The translations under genes were made by a program, and so were the position numbers. The notes beneath the pieces were generated by a model. That model was given only the letters and a program-made list of their open reading frames with translations, made no database searches and was not told the origin of the DNA. A stretch of DNA of 64,000 bases from Roseicella sp. DB1501 (GTDB lineage: Bacteria; Pseudomonadota; Alphaproteobacteria; Acetobacterales; Acetobacteraceae), in NCBI RefSeq assembly GCF_013112485.1, contig NZ_JABFHG010000008.1:1-64000 (forward strand). The letters are read 5' to 3'. Of this stretch, positions 47,149 to 55,885 are shown one piece after another (position 1 is the first letter of the stretch; every line of letters begins with the position of its first letter).

Positions 47149-49368
47149 ATGAAATTCGACACCCCCGCCACCAGCAACCCGATCGATCAGCTGCGGGTCG
47201 TCGGCCAGCCGGTGGACCGCATCGACGGTCCGCTCAAGACCACGGGGACGGCGCCCTACGCCTATGAGCGCCACGACGTCGCCCGCGACCAGGCCTATGG
47301 CTACGTGCTCGGCGCCGGCATCGGCAAGGGCCGCGTCGCCGCCATGGACACGGCCGCCGCGAAGGCGGCGCCGGGCGTCATCGCCGTGGTGACGACGCTC
47401 GACATGCCGCGGCTCGGGAAGGGGGAGATGAACACCGCCTTCCTCTTCGGCGGCGCCGAGATCCAGCACTACCACCAGGCGATCGCGGTCGTCGTGGCCG
47501 AGAGCTTCGAGCAGGCGCGCGACGCCGCGGCCATGATCCGGACGCGCTATGTCCGCGAGCCCGGCCGCTTCGACCTCGCCGCCGAGGCGCCCAAGGCGCA
47601 GCTCGCCTCGGCCGATAGCGGCGAGGGCAGCGGCGCGCCGCAGGAGGACCGCACCGGCGATTTCGAGGGCGCCTTCGCCCAGGCGGCGGTGACGCTGGAC
47701 GAGACCTACAGCACGCCGGACGAGAGCCATGCGATGATGGAGCCGCACGCCACCATCGCGGCCTGGGAGGGGGAGAAGCTCACCGTCTGGACCTCCAGCC
47801 AGATGATCGCCTGGGGCAGGCGCGACCTGGCCAAGACCCTCGGCATCCCGGCGGAGAATGTCCGGTTCGATTCGCCCTACATCGGCGGCGGCTTCGGCGG
47901 GAAGCTGTTCCTGCGCGCCGATGCCGTGCTGGCGGCGCTGGGCGCGAAGGCCGCCGGGCGGTCGGTGAAGCTCGCCCTCACCCGGCCGCTGATCGCCAAC
48001 AACACCACGCACCGGCCGGCGACGATCCAGCGCATCCGCATCGGCGCGGGGCGGGACGGCCGGATCACCGCCATCGCGCATGAGAGCCTCTCGGGCGACC
48101 TGCCGGAGGGGCAGCCGGAGACGGCGGTCTCGCAGACCAGGCTGCTCTATGCCGGAGCCAACCGCCTCACCGCGCTGCGGCTCGCCGTCCTCGACCTGCC
48201 CGAGGGCAATTCCATGCGCGCGCCGGGCGAGGCGCCCGGCCTGATGGCGCTCGAGATGGCGATGGACGAGATGGCGGAGCGGCTCGGGATGGACCCGATC
48301 GACTTCCGCATCGTCAACGACACCCAGGTCGATCCCGAACATGCGGAGCGGCCCTTCTCCCAGCGCCAGCTCGTGCAATGCCTGCGGATCGGCGCCGAGC
48401 GCTTCGGCTGGAACCGGCGCAGCGCGACGCCGGGCCAGCGCCGGGAGGGGCAGTGGCTGGTCGGCCTCGGCATGGCCGCCGGCTTCCGGAACAACCTGGT
48501 GATGAAGTCGGGCGCGCGGGTGCGGCTGCACGGCAACGGCGCCGTGACGGTCGAGACGGACATGACCGATATCGGCACCGGCAGCTACACCATCATCGCC
48601 CAGACCGCGGCGGAGATGATGGGCCTGCCGCTGGAGAAGGTGACGGTGCGGCTGGGCGATTCGGACTTCCCGGTCTCCTCGGGCTCGGGCGGCCAGTTCG
48701 GCGGCAACAGTTCCACCGCCGGCGTCTACGCGGCCTGCGTGAAGCTGCGCGAGGCGGTGGCGCGCCGGCTCGGCTTCAACTCGGCGGAGGCGCGGTTCGA
48801 GGGCGGGCAGGTCCGCGCCGGCAACCGGAGCGTGCCGCTCGGCCAGGCCGCCGGCGAGGCGGGGCTGACGGCGGAAGACCAGATGGAATACGGCGATCTC
48901 GCCGAGCGGTACCAGCAATCCACCTTCGCCGGGCATTTCGTCGAGGTCGCGGTGCATGCCGCGACCGGCGAGACGCGGGTGCGGCGGATGCTGGCCGTCT
49001 GCGCGGCCGGGCGCATCCTCAACCCCAAATCGGCGCGCAGCCAGGTGATCGGCGCCATGACCATGGGCGTGGGGGCGGCGCTGATGGAGGAGCTGGCGGT
49101 GGACAAGCGCCACGGCTTCTTCGTCAACCACGACCTCGCCGGCTACGAGGTGCCGGTGCATGCCGACATCCCGCATCAGGAGGTGATCTTCCTCGATGAG
49201 ACGGACCCGATCTCCTCGCCCATGAAGGCCAAGGGCGTCGGCGAGCTCGGCATCTGCGGCGTCGGCGCGGCGGTGGCGAATGCGGTCTACAACGCGACCG
49301 GCCTGCGCGTCCGCGACTACCCGATCACGCTGGACAAGCTGCTCGACCGGCTGCCCGAGCTGGCCTGA
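47149..49368 (+). CDS. paoC: aldehyde oxidoreductase molybdenum-binding subunit, PaoC type
   Basis: The 739-residue subunit binds the molybdopterin cytosine dinucleotide cofactor. Family blocks are DETYSTPDESHAMMEPHATIA, TSSQMIAWGRRDLAKTL, SPYIGGGFGGKLFLR and NSMRAPGEAPGLMALEMA. MTDIGTGSYTIIAQ, SSGSGGQFGGNSSTAG and the catalytic Glu region KAKGVGELGICGVGAAVANA follow. With the two upstream genes it makes a complete PaoABC-type enzyme. The usual maturation chaperone (PaoD/XdhC) is not adjacent, so it must be encoded elsewhere. Confidence 0.94.
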   Translation: MKFDTPATSNPIDQLRVVGQPVDRIDGPLKTTGTAPYAYERHDVARDQAYGYVLGAGIGKGRVAAMDTAAAKAAPGVIAVVTTLDMPRLGKGEMNTAFLFGGAEIQHYHQAIAVVVAESFEQARDAAAMIRTRYVREPGRFDLAAEAPKAQLASADSGEGSGAPQEDRTGDFEGAFAQAAVTLDETYSTPDESHAMMEPHATIAAWEGEKLTVWTSSQMIAWGRRDLAKTLGIPAENVRFDSPYIGGGFGGKLFLRADAVLAALGAKAAGRSVKLALTRPLIANNTTHRPATIQRIRIGAGRDGRITAIAHESLSGDLPEGQPETAVSQTRLLYAGANRLTALRLAVLDLPEGNSMRAPGEAPGLMALEMAMDEMAERLGMDPIDFRIVNDTQVDPEHAERPFSQRQLVQCLRIGAERFGWNRRSATPGQRREGQWLVGLGMAAGFRNNLVMKSGARVRLHGNGAVTVETDMTDIGTGSYTIIAQTAAEMMGLPLEKVTVRLGDSDFPVSSGSGGQFGGNSSTAGVYAACVKLREAVARRLGFNSAEARFEGGQVRAGNRSVPLGQAAGEAGLTAEDQMEYGDLAERYQQSTFAGHFVEVAVHAATGETRVRRMLAVCAAGRILNPKSARSQVIGAMTMGVGAALMEELAVDKRHGFFVNHDLAGYEVPVHADIPHQEVIFLDETDPISSPMKAKGVGELGICGVGAAVANAVYNATGLRVRDYPITLDKLLDRLPELA

Positions 49369-49536
49369 GGGCGGGCGAAGGGGGGGCGGCGGCCTCCGTC
49401 GCCGCCCCCTGCTTCACCCCTCATCGCTCGCGCATCCGTGAGGTGAGTGCCTCGCGCCCGGCCGGCAGAAGCGCCATCGGCAGCGCCCAGGATCTGGCCT
49501 AGGCTGTCTCCGTCCAGGACAAGACGGAGAAACTCC

Positions 49537-50778
49537 ATGGCCCTCACCCGGCGCCAGACGCTCGCCGCGAGCCTCGGCGCGGCGGCCGGCGGCAGCATCG
49601 CCCGCGCCCATGCGCAGACCGGCGGCGGTGCCCGCCCGAAGCTGAAGCTCGGCATCATCACCGACCTCGCCGGCCCCTATGCCGACCTGAACCGGCCCTC
49701 CATGGCCTGCGCGCAGCAGGCGCTGGAGGATTTCGACGTCGCCGGCCGCGGCTGGGATGTCGAGATCCTGCTCGGCCAGCATTTCGACAAGGCGGACAAC
49801 GCCGTCACCATCGCCCGGCAATGGTTCGACCGCGAGGGCGTCGACGCGCTGCTCGACGTGAACACCTCGGCCACCTCGCTCGCCGTCTCGGCCGTGGCCC
49901 GGGAGAAGAACAAGCCGCTGCTGCTCTCCGGCCCCGGCACCACCGAGCTGACCGGCAAGCAGTGCTCGCCCAACACGGTGCACTGGACCTGGGACACCTA
50001 CATGCTTGCCCATTCGAGCGGCACCGCGGTGGTGCGGCGCGGCGGGACGAGCTGGTTCTTCGTCGCGGCCGACTACTCCTTCGGCCAGCAGCTGGTGAAG
50101 GACGCCTCCGCCGTGGTCGAGGCGCAGGGCGGCAAGGTGCTCGGCAGCGCCTTCTACCCCTTCCCCGCCACCACCGACTTCTCCTCGCTGCTGCTGCGGG
50201 CGAAGGCCTCCGGCGCCAAGGTGCTGGCCCTCGGCAATGCCGGCGCCGACATGCAGAACTGCATCAAGCAGGCGCATGAGTTCGGCCTGAACCGCTCGAT
50301 GACGATCGTCAGCCTGCTGACCTACGACACGGATGTGCGCGTGCTCGGCCTCGAGGTGGCGCAGAAGCTGATGACCACCCAGGCCTATTACTGGAACCTC
50401 AACGACCGCACGCGCGCCTTCAATGCGCGGGTGAAGCCGAAGACGCCCGAGCTCTGGCCGAACATGGCCAATGCCGGGATCTACGCCCAGACGCTGCACT
50501 ACCTGAAGGCGGTGGCCGATATGGGCCTCCCGGCGGCGAAGGCGGATGGCGGCGCGGTCGTCGCCCGCATGAAGGCGATGCCGACCGATGACGACTGCTT
50601 CGGCCCCGGCCGCATCCGCGAGGATGGCCGCAAGCTGCACCCGGCCTATCTGATGCAGGTGAAGACCCCGGCCGAGAGCCGCGAGCGGCACGACGTGCTG
50701 ACGCTGCTCGAGACCGTCTCGCCCGAGGAGGCCTTCCGGCCGCTGCAGGCGGGCGGCTGCCCCTTCGTGAAGGCTTGA
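49537..50778 (+). CDS. ABC transporter substrate-binding protein, branched-chain amino acid type
   Basis: The 413-residue protein has a Tat-type signal (TRRQTLAASLGAAAGGSIARAHAQ) and a Peripla_BP_6 (LivJ-like) fold: KLKLGIITDLAGPYADLNRPS, EILLGQHFDKADNAVTIARQW, KPLLLSGPGTTELTGKQCSPN and SWFFVAADYSFGQQLVKDA. No transporter permease gene is adjacent. The ligand could be an amino acid, urea, amide or aromatic acid. GGAG precedes the start. The TGA stop is followed at once by the tandem family D repeats. Confidence 0.88.
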   Translation: MALTRRQTLAASLGAAAGGSIARAHAQTGGGARPKLKLGIITDLAGPYADLNRPSMACAQQALEDFDVAGRGWDVEILLGQHFDKADNAVTIARQWFDREGVDALLDVNTSATSLAVSAVAREKNKPLLLSGPGTTELTGKQCSPNTVHWTWDTYMLAHSSGTAVVRRGGTSWFFVAADYSFGQQLVKDASAVVEAQGGKVLGSAFYPFPATTDFSSLLLRAKASGAKVLALGNAGADMQNCIKQAHEFGLNRSMTIVSLLTYDTDVRVLGLEVAQKLMTTQAYYWNLNDRTRAFNARVKPKTPELWPNMANAGIYAQTLHYLKAVADMGLPAAKADGGAVVARMKAMPTDDDCFGPGRIREDGRKLHPAYLMQVKTPAESRERHDVLTLLETVSPEEAFRPLQAGGCPFVKA

Positions 50779-51017
50779 TGTTTTTGGCCCTCAGACGCCG
50801 GGCGCAAGCCTCCGGCTTGCTTGGCTTCGCGCCATAAGGCGCGGGCTCCGTTCGGGGCCTCGGACCGGTCGAGCGACCGGTCCGTTGGTATGTTTCTCGC
50901 CCTCAGACGCCGGGCGCAAGCCTCCGGCTTGCTTGGCTTCCGCCATAAGGCGCGGACCCCGTTCGGGGCCTCGGACCGGTCGAGCGACCGGTCCGTTGGT
51001 ATGTTTCTCGCCCTCAG
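50779..51017 (+). repeat. family D repeat, two tandem full units plus a third start
   Basis: Unit 1 is 50779-50890, unit 2 is 50891-51001, and a third begins at 51002 (TGTTTCTCGCCCTCAG). Units differ by only a few bases. Each holds CCGGGCGCAAGCCTCCGGCT and the palindrome GGACCGGTCGAGCGACCGGTCC. The left end touches the stop of the binding-protein gene. The third start runs into the stop codon of the minus-strand gene at 51014. Confidence 0.93.
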
Positions 51018-51316
51018 CCGCCGCCCTCGCTGCTGCGGAAGGCGATGGCGTTGCGCAGCGCATGGACGATGAGCTCCATGCGCTGCTCGAAGCCGGCCGC
51101 GGCGGCGTCGCGCCCGGCCTGCTCGGCGCCGACCACGCCGCGCAGCACCGAGGCCTCGAGCTGCGCCGCCATTTCCTCCATCGAGCGCAGCGCCGTCGCC
51201 GTGCCGCCGCCCTCGACCGCGGCGCGCAGCACCGCGATCTCGCCGAAAGCGGCGGCGAGCGCCGTCTCGAGGGCGATGATCTCGCCGCGCAACGTCTCGG
51301 CGTCCTTCGGTGCCAT
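51014..51316 (-). CDS. hypothetical helical protein, 100 residues
   Basis: No family is recognised. The protein starts at ATG 51316 after GGAGAGGAG and is fully helical with heptad-like spacing (LRGEIIALETALAAAFGEIAVLRAAVEGG, then RSMEEMAAQLEASVLRG), so a coiled coil is likely. The tail FEQRMELIVHALRNAIAF is also helical. No signal or membrane segment is present. It is isolated between repeat blocks, and its stop codon lies within a family D repeat start. Confidence 0.65.
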   Translation of the reverse strand: MAPKDAETLRGEIIALETALAAAFGEIAVLRAAVEGGGTATALRSMEEMAAQLEASVLRGVVGAEQAGRDAAAAGFEQRMELIVHALRNAIAFRSSEGGG

Positions 51317-51411
51317 CGCCCCGCTCCTCTCCGGCCAGGGGGCAGGAGGTGGCCCGCCCGGGCCGGCGGCGCAAGCGGGGCGCTTCCGCAGATCGCCGGT
51401 CAACCATAGGC

Positions 51412-51513
51412 TAGAGCGTGATCGCTTGAGGTGGACTCACCGAAAGCGTGACTCACGCGATCAAACAACGGCCTGGACCATGATCCGCGACCCTGTGTGA
51501 GCGGATCATGGTC
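51412..51513 (+). repeat. family A dispersed repeat, copy 2
   Basis: TAGAGCGTGATCGCTTGAGG through GCGGATCATGGTCC. Near-identical to 20627-20729 and 61611-61713. It is immediately followed by the inverted family C copy. Confidence 0.9.
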
Positions 51514-51618
51514 CAGAGCAGATCGCGGGAGGGCGCGAACGCCCGGACGCGCGACTCTGCCCTGCAGACAACAGGCTACAGCGGAGCGGCATTCAATCTT
51601 GAACGCAATCCGCTGTAG
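51513..51618 (-). repeat. family C repeat, inverted full copy
   Basis: Its reverse complement begins CTACAGCGGATTGCGTTCAA and runs parallel to 21997-22101 over about 105 bp with few differences. It ends about 24 bp before the alcohol dehydrogenase ATG, so it must overlap that gene's promoter. Confidence 0.88.
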
Positions 51619-51641
51619 CCGAAAACCGGAGGACCCCCCGC

Positions 51642-52724
51642 ATGCGCGCCGCCATCTTCCGCCAGGGCGATTTCATCGTCGGCTCCATCCCCGACCCGGT
51701 CCTGGCCGAGGGCCAGGTGCTGGTCCGCACCCGCGCCTGCGGCATCTGCGGCTCCGACCTGCATGCGGCGACGCAGACCGATGCCTTCGTCGATGTCGCG
51801 CGCCGTTCCGGCGGCCGCTTCGCCATGAGCCGCGACCGCGACATCGTCTTCGGCCATGAATTCGTCGGCGAGGTCGTCGCCAACGGCCCCGGCACCGAGG
51901 GCCGCTTCGCCCCCGGCAGCCTCGTCACCTCCGTGCCCCTGACCATCCTCGACGGTCGGGTGGAGGGCATCGGCTACAACCCGGACATGCCCGGCGCCTT
52001 CGCCGAATACCTGCCGCTTGCGGAGCGGATGCTGCTGCCGCTCCCCGCCGGCATGCCGCCCGAGCATGCGGCGCTGGTCGAGCCGATGGCGGTCGGGCTG
52101 CATGCGGTGGAGCATGGACGGGTGACCGCCGAGGAGGCCGGGCTGGTCATCGGCTGCGGCCCCATCGGCCTCGCGGTCATCGCCGCGCTGAAGCTGAAGG
52201 GCGTGGCGCCGGTGATCGCCAGCGATGTCTCGCCGGCCCGGCGGGCGCTGGCCGCGCGCATGGGCGCCGATATCGTGCTGGACCCGGCGCGGGAGGCGGT
52301 GGCGGCGCGGCTGGAGCAGGCGATCACCCCGGAGGAATTCGACGGCAGCCGCTACGCCCAGCTCCTCGGCCTGTCGCCGCGGCGCCGGCCGGTGGCGATC
52401 TTCGAATGCGTCGGCATCCCCGGCATCCTGCAGCAGCTCTTCGAGCTGGCGCCGGCCGGGGCGCGCATCATCGTCGTCGGCGTCTGCATGGAGCCGGACC
52501 GGTTCGAGCCCTTCTTCGGCATCGTCAAGCAGCTCGGGATGCAGTTCGTCCTGGGCTACACGCCGGAGGAATTCGCCGCGACGCTCGGCCATATGGACGC
52601 CGGCCGCATCGAGGTGGCGCCGCTGATCACCGGCCGCGTCGGACTCAATAGCGTGCGGCAGGCCTTCCGCGACCTCGCCAGCCCGGAGCGCCATTGCAAG
52701 GTGCTGGTGGAGCCCTGGCGATAG
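51642..52724 (+). CDS. zinc-type alcohol dehydrogenase family protein
   Basis: The 360-residue MDR-family protein has the catalytic zinc cysteine in RACGICGSDLHAA and the histidine/glutamate pair in IVFGHEFVGEV. The Rossmann motif is LVIGCGPIGLAVIAALKLKG, and ECVGIPGILQQLFELAP follows. The four-cysteine structural zinc loop is missing: after HEFVGEV the chain goes straight to GRFAPGSLVTSVPL. ATG 51642 has a good GGAGGA site. The substrate cannot be assigned from sequence. Confidence 0.88.
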   Translation: MRAAIFRQGDFIVGSIPDPVLAEGQVLVRTRACGICGSDLHAATQTDAFVDVARRSGGRFAMSRDRDIVFGHEFVGEVVANGPGTEGRFAPGSLVTSVPLTILDGRVEGIGYNPDMPGAFAEYLPLAERMLLPLPAGMPPEHAALVEPMAVGLHAVEHGRVTAEEAGLVIGCGPIGLAVIAALKLKGVAPVIASDVSPARRALAARMGADIVLDPAREAVAARLEQAITPEEFDGSRYAQLLGLSPRRRPVAIFECVGIPGILQQLFELAPAGARIIVVGVCMEPDRFEPFFGIVKQLGMQFVLGYTPEEFAATLGHMDAGRIEVAPLITGRVGLNSVRQAFRDLASPERHCKVLVEPWR

Positions 52725-52815
52725 CGGGGCCTGCGGGGCCGGGAGCCCCGCCTCCCGGGCCCGCGGCGAAGCACGGGCCTCCCAGGACGGCGCGCAGCGA
52801 TGTCCTGGGGAACCA

Positions 52816-53790
52816 TCAGTCCACCTTGAAGCCGCTCTTCTCCACCACCGGCCGCCAGCGCTCGATGTCCTCGGCCAGGATCCGCCCGAGCTCGGCCGGC
52901 GTCGAGACCTCCGGCTCCAGCCCGATGGCCAGCAGCTGCGCCCTCGCCTCCGCTTCCATCGTCGCCGCCGCGAGCTCGTCGCGGAGCGCCGCGACCACCG
53001 GCGCCGGCGTGCCGGCCGGGGCATAGAAGGCGTAGAAGCCGAAGCTTGCCTGGTCGGGATGGCCGAGCTCGGCGATGGTCGGGATATCGGGCGTCGTCGC
53101 GCCACGCCGGGGGCCGGAGGTGAGGACGATCCGCAGCTTGCCGTCGCGGTGGAAGGTCAGGAAATCCGAGACGCCGCCGCAGCCGGCCGCGATATGCCCG
53201 GCGGTGAGATCGGCGATCACCGGCGCGGCGCCGCGATAGCCGACCGGCTCGAGCGGCACGCCGAAGGCGCCGCCGAGCTGCAGGCCGAAGAAATGCGTCG
53301 AGGAGCCGAGCGCCGTGCTGCCGAAGCTGCCGCGCCGGCCATCCGCCTTCACCCAGGCGACGTAATCCTCGAAGCGGCTGAAGGGCAGGCTCGGCGAGAG
53401 CACCCAGCAGGTCTGCACCGTGCCGGTCAGGGTGACGGGCGCGAAATCGGTGCGCGGATCGAAGGGCAGCTTGCGGAAGGTGAGCACCGGCTGCACGGTC
53501 GAGGCGCTGGGCGCGAAGAGCAGCGTCGTGCCGTCCGGCGGCGCGTATTTCAGCGCCTCGCAGGCGACGGTGCCGCTCGCCCCGGCGCGGTTCTCGATGA
53601 CGACGTTCCGCAGCGCGCCGCGCCGCCGCAGCGCCTCGGCGATGGCGCGGCCCATCACATCGGTGCCACCGCCCGGCGGGAAGCCGACCAGCACGCGGAC
53701 CACGCCCTGCGGCAGGGCCGCCCGGGCGATGGCCGGCGCGGCCAGCACTGCACCGCCCGCGCGCAGCAGGCTCCGCCTTGGCAGGGACAT
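52816..53790 (-). CDS. tripartite tricarboxylate transporter (TctC/Bug) substrate-binding protein
   Basis: The 324-residue periplasmic protein has a Tat-like signal (RRSLLRAGGAVLAAPAIARA) and the Bug family pattern: VRVLVGFPPGGGTDVMGRAI, VVIENRAGASGTVACEALK, PDGTTLLFAPSAS and LEPVGYRGAAPVIADLTAGHI. No TctA/TctB membrane genes are adjacent, which is usual for the many orphan Bug proteins of these bacteria. The ligand is unknown (citrate, other carboxylates or nicotinate). GGGAGGA precedes the start. Confidence 0.93.
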   Translation of the reverse strand: MSLPRRSLLRAGGAVLAAPAIARAALPQGVVRVLVGFPPGGGTDVMGRAIAEALRRRGALRNVVIENRAGASGTVACEALKYAPPDGTTLLFAPSASTVQPVLTFRKLPFDPRTDFAPVTLTGTVQTCWVLSPSLPFSRFEDYVAWVKADGRRGSFGSTALGSSTHFFGLQLGGAFGVPLEPVGYRGAAPVIADLTAGHIAAGCGGVSDFLTFHRDGKLRIVLTSGPRRGATTPDIPTIAELGHPDQASFGFYAFYAPAGTPAPVVAALRDELAAATMEAEARAQLLAIGLEPEVSTPAELGRILAEDIERWRPVVEKSGFKVD

Positions 53791-53959
53791 GGCATTCCTC
53801 CCGCTCGCTTGCTCGCGCCGATTCTGCGCCGGCGCATCCTGGACCCGGCAAGGCTGCGGCGCGCGGCGCCGCACTGTCAACGCGGCGCCGCGCGCTGGTC
53901 AGGCCATCGTTCCGCCGGTCCCATGTCCACGGACCGGGCTGGAGACCGGTCCGCAGGTC
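53791..53959. other. spacer with diverged GACCGGTCC-type palindrome
   Basis: No gene is visible. CACGGACCGGGCTGGAGACC with GGTCCG at 53929-53955 resembles the palindromic core of family D and sits at the 3' end of the hydrolase gene. Confidence 0.45.
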
Positions 53960-54979
53960 TCAGGCCAAGGGCCGTCCTGCCGCCGCCGCCACCTCGGCCA
54001 GCAGCCGTGCCTCGCCATCCTCGTAGCGCGGCGAGAGGTGGAAGGGCTCGATCCGCTTCGCCCCGGCGGCGCGAGCGATCTCGCCGGCGGCCTGCGTCGT
54101 CAGGTGGCGGCGGTCGCGGGCATGCGCGGCATCCGCGGCGGCGAAGGGCGCCTCGATGAAGAGGATGTCGGCCTCCCGCGCGAGAGCGATGGCGGCGGCG
54201 CGGTTGGCCGGGGTGTCGGCGAAATCGGTGAGATAGGCGAGGCGCTGGCCGGGCGTGACCTCGACCAAGTCGCGGAGTGCGCCGAGCGGCAGGGTGGTGG
54301 CCGCGCGCCCCGATACCTCTCCGGGCGCTGCGACGGCGATCGGCGTCTCTGCCGGCGCCCCCTCCCGCACCGCCTGCTTCAACCGCGTTAGCCAGGGACC
54401 GACCGGCAGGCCGCGCGCCTCGAGCCGCGTGCGCCAGACATTGATGTGCATCGCCTCCGACACGGCGAAGCCGAGCGAGGGCGTGCCGTGGTCCAGCACC
54501 GCCGCCTGCAGGCGGAGCGCGCCGAGCGTCAGCACCGTGCCGTCCGCCGCGGCGGGCTGCGGCGGCAGCGCCTCCGGCCGGAAGCCGCTCTGCAGCCGGA
54601 AACGGCGGCGCGGCCAGAGCGGGCCCGCCGTCACCTCCGTCACCTCGAAGGCGAGGACCGGCGCGATGCGGTCGACGAGGTTCCAGGTATAGGCCTGCAG
54701 CCGGTGCCAGAGCCGCGCCGCGAAGCCCGCCGGCCCGACCACCTGCACCACCCTCTCCCGCCCGATCAGCAGCCGCAGCAGCCGGTCAAAATCCGCCCAG
54801 TGGTCCATATGCGCATGCGAGACGCCGAGCAGGCCGGTGCGCAGCAATTGCCGCGGCGCCAGGCCGGAGAGGTCGCCGCAATCGAACAGGATCGCCTCGC
54901 CCTGGTGCAGCGCCTCCAGCCAGAGGCCGGGATCGCCGGTCCGGCCGTGCAGCAGGCGGGGATGCAGGGTGGCGCGCAT
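53960..54979 (-). CDS. metallo-beta-lactamase-fold hydrolase, RNase Z-like
   Basis: The 339-residue protein has the RNase Z-type start RATLHPRLLHGRTGDPGLWLEAL, ILFDCGDLSGL and the metal motif VSHAHMDHWADFDRLL (HxHxDH). LDHGTPSLGFAVSE supplies another metal His, LAYLTDFADT the bridging Asp, and RIEPFHLSPRY the final His. In RNase Z this set processes tRNA 3' ends, but the large central insert and divergence leave other phosphodiesterase roles open. ATG 54979 fits the family start; the frame is open well upstream without credible sequence. Confidence 0.83.
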   Translation of the reverse strand: MRATLHPRLLHGRTGDPGLWLEALHQGEAILFDCGDLSGLAPRQLLRTGLLGVSHAHMDHWADFDRLLRLLIGRERVVQVVGPAGFAARLWHRLQAYTWNLVDRIAPVLAFEVTEVTAGPLWPRRRFRLQSGFRPEALPPQPAAADGTVLTLGALRLQAAVLDHGTPSLGFAVSEAMHINVWRTRLEARGLPVGPWLTRLKQAVREGAPAETPIAVAAPGEVSGRAATTLPLGALRDLVEVTPGQRLAYLTDFADTPANRAAAIALAREADILFIEAPFAAADAAHARDRRHLTTQAAGEIARAAGAKRIEPFHLSPRYEDGEARLLAEVAAAAGRPLA

Positions 54980-55192
54980 GCCCCGGAGTGCCACGTGGCG
55001 CGCGGCGGGTCGAGGCGCCTCCCCCTCCCCCGGCGCCTTGCCTCCGCCGCGCGACCCTGGCATCGCTGCGGGGCAGCCCGCGCCGTCGCGCCGGGGCCGC
55101 CCCAGCCGCAGGGCCCGCGGCCGCCAGGGAGCAGCCTGTTTGCCGGGCCATCCATCACCGCCAGGGCCGAAGCCCGGGCCCGCGCCGGCGCC

Positions 55193-55879
55193 ATGCGGGA
55201 GCTGAGCGCCGCGACGGAGAGCTTCCTGCTCGCCTTCCCGGCCCTGTTCTCCATCGTCAACCCGATCGCCGCCGCGCTCATCTATGCCGATGTCACGGCC
55301 CGGCTGCGGCATGCCGACCGGGTGCGCCTCGCCGCGCGGATCGCCGCCTATTCGGCGGTGGTGCTGCTCAGCGCGCTCTGGACCGGCGCCTATGTGCTCG
55401 GCTTCTTCGGCATCAGCCTCGCCGCGCTGCGCATCGCCGGCGGGCTGGTGGTGGCGGTGCGCGCCTGGGACATGCTGGCCGCGCCGGAGCGGACGGAGGA
55501 GCGCAAGCAGGACCAGGCCAGCAAGGCCGAGGGCGAGCCGCCCGGCGACATCGCCTTCTTCCCCCTGACCATGCCCTTCACCACCGGGCCGGGCTCGATC
55601 TCGGTCGCCGTCGCGCTCGGCGCCAACCGCCCGGTGGGCAGCCCCGGGGGCGGCTGGGCGGAGGTGGCGCCCTTCGCCGCCGGCCTCTCCCTCGCCGCCC
55701 TTGCCGTGGCGGGCCTGGTCTGGCTCGCCTACCGCTCGGCCGATGCGCTGGTCGGGCTGCTCGGCCAGTCGCGGGCGCGCATCCTGACCCGGCTGGCCGC
55801 CTTCCTGATGCTCTGCATCGGCGTGCAGATCGTCCTCAGCGGCGTGACCGAGGCGCTGCGGCCGTTGCTCGCCCGGTAG
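55193..55879 (+). CDS. MarC-family integral membrane protein
   Basis: The 228-residue protein has about six membrane segments with the MarC signature: FLLAFPALFSIVNPIAAALIY, GFFGISLAALRIAGGLVVAVRAW, and FFPLTMPFTTGPGSISVAVALGAN. The C-terminal ILTRLAAFLMLCIGVQIVLSGV is also typical. The family has no firmly known transport function, and the old link to multiple antibiotic resistance was withdrawn. The stop is followed after 6 nt by the convergent stop of the SLC13-type permease gene. Confidence 0.9.
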   Translation: MRELSAATESFLLAFPALFSIVNPIAAALIYADVTARLRHADRVRLAARIAAYSAVVLLSALWTGAYVLGFFGISLAALRIAGGLVVAVRAWDMLAAPERTEERKQDQASKAEGEPPGDIAFFPLTMPFTTGPGSISVAVALGANRPVGSPGGGWAEVAPFAAGLSLAALAVAGLVWLAYRSADALVGLLGQSRARILTRLAAFLMLCIGVQIVLSGVTEALRPLLAR

Positions 55880-55885
55880 CGGCGC

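Noticed and set aside
50779-51001. CRISPR-like array of two repeats
   Set aside because: The units are 111-112 bp and repeated in full with no unique spacers, so this is a tandem dispersed repeat and not a CRISPR array.
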